Source of the DNA: Saposhnikovia divaricata
Taxonomy: Eukaryota; Streptophyta; Magnoliopsida; Apiales; Apiaceae
NCBI GenBank assembly: GCA_036435485.1
Contig: CM071596.1
Location: forward strand, 138,843,001 to 138,907,000
DNA length: 64,000 nucleotides
Direction: 5' to 3'
A model generated the notes under the pieces. That model saw only the letters and a list, made by a program, of their open reading frames with translations. It made no database searches and was not told the origin of the DNA. This document shows positions 57,701-64,000 of the stretch, piece after piece. Position 1 is the first letter of the stretch. Every line of letters begins with the position of its first letter. The translations under genes were made by a program, and so were the position numbers.

Positions 57701-59238
57701 TTTCAAACTTGACAGAAGAAGAAAAGTTAGCCAAAATTGAAGCTCTCCAAAAGATGAAAGAAGAAAACTATGAAAGGATAATGAGGACAGAAAGATTGAT
57801 CAATCAATCTATTGCATCAAATCTGTTCTCTAGCCAAACCTCAGCTCCAACAATATCTACAACAATTCTGAAGGTGCTCACTCCAGCAATTGTGGCTCCT
57901 ACATTCTATGATGCTGAGCCTTCTCATGTTAAGGAATTTGAACCCTACATCAAGTCAAGACCCTTCTCACCACCAAAAGCAAATGGGAAGAACAAATTAC
58001 AACTGGACTTTCCATTTCCCAAGGATGATGAAGAGAAGTTGATGGGTAAGGCAATCAAGGAATTCAAGGAGAAGGCTAACAGTTGTGTAAGAGAATGGAT
58101 GGCTGTAATCATAAGGAATGGAAAAGTTCTAAACATATCCAACAGCCATCCTAGATTTGTTGAAGCTAAGAGAGAAGAGACTTCAAGGCTGCTAAGAGAA
58201 TCTCAACCAAGCACTGAATATCTATATGAAAACTCAGATGAGAAGCAAGCAAGGCTGGCTCAAGAGTTATTGGATGAGGTAGAGGATGAATTGAGGGAAC
58301 CTGAGGAAGTCCCCAAATTCAAAAAGAAAGGGAAATCAGTCCCCAAATCCAAGAGATTAAAATCACATGCAAGGAGGCCTGTCTCTCCAGAAACTGAAAA
58401 CAAAGAGACAGTTGGTTCATCACAACCTATTGATGTGAAAGTATTCAACCCAGATGTGAATTTCCATGGTGAGCCTATAGTACCTAAAGAGGAACCAATG
58501 AATCTTGACTCCATTGAGGTTCCTTCATTCTTGCTGAAGCCTCAACAGAAGCCTACACAGAAGAAAAGGAAACCAAGGAAGCAACCTTCAAAGGAACCAA
58601 TTCAAGTTGCTAGGGTACCTGCAATTGTCAGGCAGCCAATCTTGGAAAACAAGGATGATTTTATCTATCAGGCAGATATTGAAGAATACTCTGACATGAA
58701 TCTTTATCTGGATGAATTGTCAGAAGTAAGAGGAATTGACAAATATAAACATTTGCCTGAAAGATTGGTCTTTGTATACAAGGGAGGAACGGAAAGGACA
58801 TGGCCACTACAAAGGGTTCTTGGAGAAAATTATCATACCTTAACCAAAGTATTCTCTGCAATCAAGAGATATACAGGGTTCTCCAAGATAGCAAAAGGGG
58901 AGATACTGGACAAAATAGAACAAATAAGGAGGGATTGGAACTCACCATCAAGTCTACCAAGGAAAATGAAGATCCCATACAATGGACAGAAAATCCACCT
59001 CCAACCTTTCTGGATGATGGAGTTCAGGGATGAAGATGGTAACAGGAGATTCTTCAGGTTAGAAGACCAACTACCAAAGGCTAGTTCTCAATACCTGAGA
59101 TGGCTACAACAGAAGCTAAATCCAAAGGTAGATGAAGAAGATGCCTTCTATAGGCAACTCCAAATACAGATTGAGTCCAACTCTGCCAAGGAAGGAAAAT
59201 CAAGGGTGATGCCAACAAGAGGAAAGAAACAGTCCTAA
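54727..59238 (+). CDS. Large ORF2 of SIRE-type element, 1503 residues, unknown function
   Basis: An intact frame from ATG (TTCAATGGCGCC) to TAA. Residues 1-260 form a helical region (SLKGKNYVVNSDVITACLKL; MVKEWSYFCDAFIKTF; ITLSMLTMMCMLLNDKF) that looks like the plant transposon-protein domain found in other retroelement ORFs. Residues 270-600 are Ser/Thr/Pro-rich and contain seven 9-mer copies (532-578). Acidic and Glu-rich stretches follow. Coiled coils are likely at about 800-930 (TSRVEKMESQMEQFLQHQKL) and 998-1035. Basic clusters lie at about 1200 (KKKGKSVPKSKR) and 1280 (KKRKPRKQ). The last 170 residues look folded (YKGGTERTWPLQRVLGENYH). SIRE ORF2 is usually called envelope-like, but I saw no signal peptide or membrane span and it is far longer. 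A nucleic-acid-binding or assembly role is inference. Confidence 0.8.
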   Translation: MAPIVKMMSSTGFTYEKNNFAAFVDTVNAPEAYHTLMSFVKKCKLSYAMTATTPLIHEVIEEMWTSAEYNGTDGTIAFSLKGKNYVVNSDVITACLKLPENNCLKVPTDAEIVAMLNSINYALSTENLGKIARKGMVKEWSYFCDAFIKTFSGKISNFDAITLSMLTMMCMLLNDKFYNFGTLVLYEIAAKLGKKETRSKNIYFARFLMLLALHVSENKLSIANPDSKFQCFVQEKRVLRDLIRMNLNAGVQLVYLPIVQVTISNSETPISNPQISLPSSVTMESVVVTKQAPTKVTKSKVPKPHSKRQTSSVSQKTPVVKTTKPLEGSVKVVVSGEGQGEHQRSPKDKEGEMSATTISVSQKTANVTTGQILVTLSQKSVTTESSSPQGTLHKRVRDTYSPISKTYGRRVKSKTTGESQGTHTVQETVPSQTQFDVTSINVESQPLDLNLQIDTHYNPPSPTPSLDVDMISTSIPDSPSLRFLEKPHSIIGGHHLLDDLLDHQSSLPEFSTQTVASNLKSISTDSVLVFSSTDIIIPSSTDILHPLTSVSPSTDAPLSSHPLTAITTSSTDIPYPLITHSTTAISDIPVSSVEEFSVVETLLGLREGSERLPCEQAKGEINNERLAISSGQAKGEFESTTLVGEGEGVRGVSQGEPLMQEKRDEGREGTTGEIRMEEAAIASESMRVEDASKEMEFQREYQSMIDSISLDAETFTHPVPAYQILAQQGNVEAEEAMHLVHTSQSLLRAKESIAALPTTAESDEFDNSEDEDSQSSEDEGGSSIHDFAFAQNYTYHQLDMEIIRQYKSALAEHPEADPQRKFVLQQAIDSLKLQKMQMVIQRSNLEEVKQEIKDVKISVDSKLEQLAPTATQRVLQQRFLKEDNLAKSVQLLTSRVEKMESQMEQFLQHQKLQTQLLERLVAAPTSSQTLDANKKGEKVEEAVATTSQILSSERREAASEGEQQPTIVVNPQEFIVTASPSKSKPLSEEFDFSNLTEEEKLAKIEALQKMKEENYERIMRTERLINQSIASNLFSSQTSAPTISTTILKVLTPAIVAPTFYDAEPSHVKEFEPYIKSRPFSPPKANGKNKLQLDFPFPKDDEEKLMGKAIKEFKEKANSCVREWMAVIIRNGKVLNISNSHPRFVEAKREETSRLLRESQPSTEYLYENSDEKQARLAQELLDEVEDELREPEEVPKFKKKGKSVPKSKRLKSHARRPVSPETENKETVGSSQPIDVKVFNPDVNFHGEPIVPKEEPMNLDSIEVPSFLLKPQQKPTQKKRKPRKQPSKEPIQVARVPAIVRQPILENKDDFIYQADIEEYSDMNLYLDELSEVRGIDKYKHLPERLVFVYKGGTERTWPLQRVLGENYHTLTKVFSAIKRYTGFSKIAKGEILDKIEQIRRDWNSPSSLPRKMKIPYNGQKIHLQPFWMMEFRDEDGNRRFFRLEDQLPKASSQYLRWLQQKLNPKVDEEDAFYRQLQIQIESNSAKEGKSRVMPTRGKKQS
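56320..56458 (+). repeat. Cluster of seven 9-mers inside ORF2
   Basis: TCAACGGAT at 56320, 56344, 56383 and 56434; ATCCGTTGA at 56360, 56408 and 56450. Two opposed pairs are 16 bp apart (56344/56360, 56434/56450) and can form hairpins. In protein they read STD for one orientation, HPLT or YPLI for the other. The DNA motif is thus kept while its protein meaning changes. Confidence 0.92.
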
Positions 59239-59410
59239 TCTGCTCAGTCTAGAGGAGCACTTCTCTGTAAATTTCTCAAACTTTCAGTTTTTAATTATTG
59301 TAGCTTAATACAATTTATGTATTGTTCTTTATATATCTTTAGGAATGTTTTGTTATCATCAAGGTCCTGAATTTATGCTTTATTGCCATCAAGTATAAAT
59401 TGGGGGAGAT
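59239..59410 (+). other. 3' untranslated region and polypurine tract of SIRE-type element
   Basis: Non-coding tail after ORF2. TGGGGGAGAT at 59401-59410 directly abuts the 3' LTR and is the polypurine tract. Confidence 0.8.
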
Positions 59411-60445
59411 TGTTAGGAATATGTTGTACTTGATGATAACTTCACAATCAATCAAATTGTTTAAGGTTTTGTAGCTGTCAACGGATGAGGTTTTATAACT
59501 CTATCCGTTGACAGGTAGCTCATCAACGGATGAGGTTTTGTAGCACACTGCAGTATCTCTATGTTATCTGTTGATAGTGTTTTTATCCACAGTCATGTTG
59601 ACTATCAACGGATAGGCAGAATAGGGTAGCCAATTGTAAATAAGCTATGCTATGTAATTCTGTCTAAGTGAAAGTGTATCAACGGATGAAGACTAAACTC
59701 TATCAACGGATACAACTCAAATCCACTCTATCAACGGATACAGCTCAAGTCCCAACATCAACGGATACTGCTCTATACATCATCAACGGATGTCAGTATA
59801 CATCATCAACGGATGTCAGTGTACATCATCAACGGATAATCATTGACACTGATTTCTATGATTAGCTGGAGATTAGCAGTTGATAAGGACATGTTTGACT
59901 GACAGATCACATGAGTTGAAAGTAGATACAAAAAGCAGTATGGCAGCCATACTTTGGAAACACAGAAGAAATAAGCATTCCATTTACACTATGAATACAA
60001 GAAAGGTGCAGGAGACATGTCTGAACACAAGGACAACCTTTCGGCTACATGTGTATTTGGAGTGTAGTAGCAAGTCAACTAGAATTAGATTAGTATTATC
60101 TTATTCCAGTAGTACTTGTAAAACTTGGGATATATAACCAAGTGTAGCAACTCTTTGTAGGTTGAGAAAACAGATATATTTGCTTAGGGTTTCTTGAATA
60201 TCTTAAGAAGCAAAGAGTTGTAAAACAGCAGCTGTGTACACTTTGTATCACAGAGTTTTCTTCAAATAAAAGCTTCAGGTGGTGCATTTTAACCACCTGA
60301 TTTTATATGTGTTTGTGTTTAATTCTTACATTGCAATTATCTCTTCATAAGTTTCTGAAGTTCTTATCAGAAATTTATAAATATCAAGAATTGTATTCAA
60401 CCCCCCCCTTCTACAATTATACAAGTGTGTAATCTGGGAATAACA
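59411..60445 (+). repeat. 3' LTR of SIRE-type element
   Basis: It repeats 48542-49575, including all eleven 9-mers (first at 59478). Differences seen: A/T near 59468, A/T near 59568, G/T near 59971, G/A near 60227, and one extra C in the C run near 60405. Confidence 0.95.
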
Positions 60446-60652
60446 ATTACTTAGAAAACTATCAACTAATATATCAACTGATAACTTATCCGGTGAGACT
60501 AAACAGCATGTTACAAACTTATCCGTTAATAAGCTACCTCATCAACGGATGTAAATAAGCATGTCATCCGTTGATGAGTTAAAAAATGACTTATAAAAAT
60601 TATGTTTTTAGGTTTTTTGCAAATATCATCAAGTACAACAAAATTCTTAACA
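60446..60652 (-). repeat. Minus-strand solo LTR, second segment
   Basis: It starts with the second ATTAC duplication and continues the LTR cut at 48541. It has TCAACGGAT at 60542 and ATCCGTTGA at 60566 and ends TTCTTAACA. Read on the minus strand the end is TGTTAAGAATTTTGTTGTAC, the LTR start. Confidence 0.7.
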
Positions 60653-61271
60653 CAACCCTCAATAGATATCAGTCTCAATGGATGACAAGTATATTGCATC
60701 AATGGATAACATCTCAAGTTTAGCAGTTGATAATGACTTGAAAAGTCTGACATATCACATGGGTTGATAGAATCTCAAAGTACATGGAAGCTAGAAAATG
60801 GAGACCTCGGAGAAGAAGAAACATCCAGTTTGGATAGTATTTTAAAAGTAAATTCTGTCAGACAACTATCCAGTTTGACTCACATGAAGACGAGTGAAAT
60901 AAAATGCCTAGATTAGTGAAATATTTTGTTTCTAGTAGGTGATGTAAATTTGGTTATATAACCAAGTGTAGTAGTAGCTTTGTAACTAAGAAACTTAAGT
61001 GCATTTGCTCAGAATTGCTAGAGTTTCTTGTAAAAGTAAAGCACTGAAAACTGCAACAATGTAATTGAAAAATTATCACAGATAAATTCTTCAATATATA
61101 TATATATACAGGTCCACCTGAAATATTTATAACTGTTGAGTTTCTATTTACATTATTCCAACTGTTTTGATTTCTATGTTCATCTTTATGTTTTACATAA
61201 GAATTGAAATAGTCTAGAAAATTATATTCAACCCCCATTCTACAATCTTTTAGTTGTATTGTTGAGAAACA
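60653..61271 (+). repeat. Plus-strand solo LTR, second segment
   Basis: It continues the LTR begun at 47442. It keeps the TATA block (GGTTATATAACCAAGTG, about 60952) and the end block TTCAACCCCCATTCTACAAT near 61229. Here the 9-mers have decayed to forms such as TCAATGGAT, as expected for an older copy losing CpG. Confidence 0.7.
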
Positions 61272-61759
61272 TTATATCCAAATAAATAAATGAAAATTGT
61301 TGAATTTTAATATAAAAAAGAAAAATTGGTTGTTGGTAGGATTATTACATTCAAATACTAAAAAGTGCATTTTAATAATTAAAAACCAAATATAAATACA
61401 TTTTTTTAAGTTGCATAGAATCCTCAAAATAAAAGTTAGTAACTTTCTTTTATCTTTAGTTTTTGGAAAATTATAATTAAATAATAATTGTTAAACTATA
61501 ATTAAATTAAAGAATATTTCAAAGTTTCATGTGGACCATAAAATCGTCCAAATTGGATTTTTAAATTTCAATATACAGCGACAACATTAAAATGTAATAA
61601 ATATTTTCTTATTTATTTTAGCTCAAATTGATTATGTTTCTCTAATTCTTTCAAATATCGAAATTTTTTATTTATTCTAATTAAATTTAAAAAATTAATA
61701 TGTAAAATCATATATCATTTAAACTATTTGAAATAAAAGTAAAAAAATAATATGTAAAA
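61272..61759. other. AT-rich spacer, nothing recognised
   Basis: No coding frame, repeat or motif that I can support. Confidence 0.6.
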
Positions 61760-62620
61760 GATTAGGAAGTAATGCCCAAACTACACCACATTTCTATGGA
61801 AGGTGCCCGAAATGCCTATATTCAAACCTGTCCGCCTTTTTTAACCACGGAGTACGCATGTTATTCATGCGTATAGCGAGATACGCCTTATGGTAATGCG
61901 TATAGTGAGATACACATTAGTGGAATGCGTGATGATGTCAGCATTCGTCATTTTTCAATTGCCTGGCCGGCGTCTCTCTGAGGCGAAAAATCGCCTCTCC
62001 GATTCATCTCCCCCGTCTATGACAATCCGGCAACCTCCAGTACTACTTATGGTATCAAAACGAAGCCCAGAGCTTCCTCTTCATTTTAATCCTTCGATTT
62101 GTTGGTTTTTGGCCCCGCAGGGGCGTGAAACAACTGATCGGAAAACAGATCGGAGAAAAATGAGTTTGAATGGGGCTTTTAAATCCGATAAACAAAATAG
62201 AAAATGATTTACACAGGGTTGTAGAGGATGAAAAGACAATCAGTTTTGTATTTAGTATTCAATTGCTCGATGCCGGAGAAGGATGAACGAAATGGTCAAA
62301 AGTTGGACAGAAAAATGCGTCCGGCAGCGGTTGGGGAACGAAGGTGAACAGTCCCTTGAACACGCATGTTCAAAATGCGTATTCTCAGCCACGCATCTTG
62401 AACATGCGTGTTCAAGGTACTGTGCACAGATGGATTTTTCTTTTTACAAAGAGCACGCAAGAGCCATATGCGTATAGGCTATACGTATCTTGAAGATGCG
62501 TGGCCTGTGGGTAAAAAAGGAGGAAGGTTCTGCTGGTGGGTATTTTGGGCAGGAGGAATAAAATGGTGGGTATTTTGGTTTTTCACCCAAAGATTAGAAC
62601 CTTTGGATTTAATGTAAAGA
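61760..62620. other. Unclassified region rich in ATGCGT/ACGCAT
   Basis: ATGCGT or ACGCAT occurs about eleven times, often in opposed pairs, for example ACGCATGTTATTCATGCGT near 61855 and AACACGCATGTTCAAAATGC near 62359. Two plus frames (61890-62207, 105 codons; 62283-62477, 64 codons) cross the region, but I recognise no domain and the composition looks like repeat DNA. It may be part of an old transposon. GC content is higher than in the flanks. Confidence 0.4.
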
Positions 62621-63193
62621 AATGTTCTATATTATAATAGGTGAATTATTTTTTCGAAAGTTTAAAGTTCGAACACTATCAAAATCATATTAAATTTGAA
62701 TGGTTATATTGCAAGAATAAAAATATTAATAATGTTTAAAAATTTAAAATGAAAAATATTGAGAAAATTTTATAATTTAATGTAATATTAAAATTTCAAA
62801 AAAATTGTGCATTGCACGGGCTATAGGTTAGTATATATTATTACTGAGGGTCTTTCTCAAATGAGAACCCTATATTATGGTGAGAACTGAGATCTAATCT
62901 CAGCCCCACAATTTTTAAACCAACTTTAAATCCCAGCCACACAAATTAAACAAACACATATACACACACTGCACATACACACACGCACTACACCCACACC
63001 CACCCCACCACCTACCCCCACGCCCCACCCACCCCCCCAACCCAACCTGCCATTCTGATTAATTCTCCCTTCTAATTTTACACAAAACTCACAAATCTAA
63101 AACCAATCGAGTCAACCTCAACTCGCTTCTCTCAACTCAGTACTAACAAACACTATTCACATTCCACAACAGATCTGAACAATACTAACAATC

Positions 63194-63395
63194 ATGTTTT
63201 GGATGACAACGTCGTATTGGTGTAATCGATGCACTCGTTTCGTTAGGGTTTCGTCAACGAACGACCATGTCATCTGTTCACACTGTGATATTGGTTTTAT
63301 CGAGACTGTTGATTTGACTCCGGTGCCAGAATCTCAGCATTAGAGATTCTCTATTGCGATGATGTATGTGAGTGATAGGAGTGCGATGTAACGGC
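63194..63395 (+). pseudogene. N-terminal zinc ribbon of a RING-type E3 ubiquitin ligase (captured fragment)
   Basis: ATG at 63194 gives 49 codons: MFWMTTSYWCNRCTRFVRV, then ICSHCDIGFIETVDLTP, then TAG at 63341. The CxxC...CxxC pattern with SYWC.RC.RFVRV and C..C..GF.E is the zinc ribbon at the start of plant RING1/RHC1A-type E3 ligases. After the stop the same frame continues RFSIAMMYVSDRSAM, like the next conserved region of these proteins, before TAA at 63392. The RING domain itself is absent. The preceding CT-rich DNA resembles a plant 5' leader. It is the only trace of a host gene in the window. Confidence 0.75.
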
Positions 63396-63439
63396 GGCGA
63401 TCGATCGCCGTTTAATCCGGTGATTGTGTTGAGAGGTAG

Positions 63440-63740
63440 AGGAGAGGGATTTGTGGTGATTTTCGATTGTTGTTGGTGATTTATTTATGGTGGCATGAGG
63501 TAATGGCGGTGATGTGGTGGTTTGTGGTGGTTTTGGTCGTGGTGATTTTTTGGTGGCAGCGGCAGTGTGGTGGTCGGATGTGGCGATAGTGTGGTGATTT
63601 TTGTTTACAACCGATGATTTTGTTGGTGGTAGTGGATCATGGTGGTGGCTGTACGGTGATTTTCTGTTAAATGGTGGTGATTTTCTGGGTTGGCCAGAAT
63701 TGGTCACCGGAGATGGTGGTCGGAGTTGGTGGTTGGAGCA
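63440..63740. repeat. GGTGGT/GTGATT low-complexity stretch
   Basis: Degenerate GGTGGTGAT-type repeats inside the Pack-type element. The minus frame of 118 codons here (His/Pro/Ser/Thr-rich) is a product of the repeat, not a gene. Confidence 0.6.
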
Positions 63741-64000
63741 AGGAAGAAAATGATGGTGGATTAGATGAAGGATAGAAAAATAAATTTTAAAATATTAATT
63801 GTGGGGCTAGGATTTAGTTTAGATATAAAAAATGTGTGGTTAGGATTAGATCTCATATCTCACCATGGTGAGGGGTTCTCATTTGAGCAAGACCCTGAAA
63901 AACATGAAAACTTGTCCTTATTATTACAAGGGTTTATTTAGCCAATAACCTATCAAAAGCATGGGTGAGCATGTACTACTCTCATGTATAAACGTATATC

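Larger units (their letters stand above)
48542..60445 (+). mobile_element. Complete SIRE/Maximus-type Copia retrotransposon with large second ORF
   Basis: This 11,904-bp plus-strand element has LTRs of 1034 and 1035 bp and an exact ATTAC duplication (48537-48541 and 60446-60450). In order: 5' LTR, PBS, gag-pol (Copia order, integrase before RT), a 502-bp spacer with a TATA box, a 1503-codon ORF, a polypurine tract and the 3' LTR. SIRE/Maximus elements are the Copia lineage known for an extra ORF after pol. The two LTRs show about four substitutions and one C-run indel, so it is young. About 36 exact copies of TCAACGGAT or its complement are spread over it. The only coding defect I saw is a stop at codon 18 of gag. 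Confidence 0.94.
62848..63895. mobile_element. TIR element that captured a RING E3 ligase gene fragment (Pack type)
   Basis: Inverted ends of roughly 100 bp: 62848 on reads GGGTCTTTCTCAAATGAGAA and the complement of the right end reads GGGTCTTGCTCAAATGAGAA. Further shared blocks are GAGATCTAATC and CCCCACAATT. TGA flanks both ends (62845-62847 and 63896-63898), which would suit a PIF/Harbinger-like 3-bp duplication, though these usually prefer TTA or TAA; the superfamily is open. The interior holds a C-rich leader-like stretch (62940-63190), a zinc-ribbon gene fragment (63194-63343) and GGTGGT-rich low-complexity DNA (63440-63740). Confidence 0.7.

Noticed and set aside
54727..59238. Calling ORF2 an envelope gene
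   Set aside because: No signal peptide or membrane segment could be seen, and most of the length is low-complexity, coiled-coil or basic sequence.
63351..63707. 118-codon His/Pro/Ser-rich minus-strand ORF
   Set aside because: It is the reverse of GGTGGTGAT low-complexity DNA and overlaps the captured gene fragment on the other strand.

Overview
This window reads as gene-poor nuclear DNA of a flowering plant, probably a eudicot. It carries nested plant LTR retrotransposons of four lineages (Ty3/Gypsy Tekay/Del chromoviruses, Ty3/Gypsy Tat/Athila-type, Ty1/Copia SIRE/Maximus), AT-rich spacers and small TIR elements. I found no intact host gene, no rRNA or tRNA gene and nothing bacterial. The species cannot be fixed from the sequence. 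Lineage names come from recognised protein motifs, primer-binding sites (PBS) and LTR ends, not from searches.

Layout. (1) 1-23413: a minus-strand Tekay-type chromovirus with LTRs of about 4.5 kb. The left LTR is cut by the window edge and split by a second, very young minus-strand element at 327-11159. That element has 4.5-kb LTRs and encodes only a Gag (TR-GAG type); its 5-bp duplication TAGCA is exact. The outer element carries an acidic extra ORF, gag, protease, RT, RNase H, integrase and a chromodomain, broken by one frameshift and one stop. (2) 23414-25395: gag fragment, PBS and LTR of a minus-strand Athila/Tat-type element. (3) 25396-27599: 3' part of a plus-strand Tekay-like LTR. (4) 27600-43918: a decayed plus-strand Tat-type element (RNase H, integrase, antisense ORF, 3' LTR), split at 27641-37263 by a minus-strand non-autonomous element (LARD type, duplication CTCTT). 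(5) 43919-47441: AT-rich spacer with a fold-back element, a palindromic TIR element, and inside that a hAT-type element with an 8-bp duplication. (6) 47442-61271: three nested insertions of one Copia family. A plus-strand solo LTR holds a minus-strand solo LTR, which holds a complete 11.9-kb SIRE-type element (48542-60445, duplication ATTAC) with a gag-pol ORF and a second ORF of 1503 codons. (7) 61272-64000: AT-rich spacer, a region rich in ATGCGT/ACGCAT, and a TIR element (62848-63895) that has captured the start of a RING-type E3 ligase gene.

How the parts work together. The Gag-only element and the LARD have no usable pol, yet their LTR pairs are nearly identical. They must have been copied recently by proteins from related autonomous Tekay elements; the outer element here shares their PBS, polypurine tract and LTR end sequences.

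Strongest candidate for something undescribed: the SIRE-type element repeats the 9-mer TCAACGGAT (or ATCCGTTGA) about 36 times. The copies lie in the LTR upstream of its TATA box, in the pol-ORF2 spacer upstream of a second TATA box, and inside both ORFs in different frames and orientations. Other candidates are a small basic ORF at a fixed place in four Tekay-type LTR families and a palindrome family TTGSCGCGSCAA in the 3' part of the Tat element.
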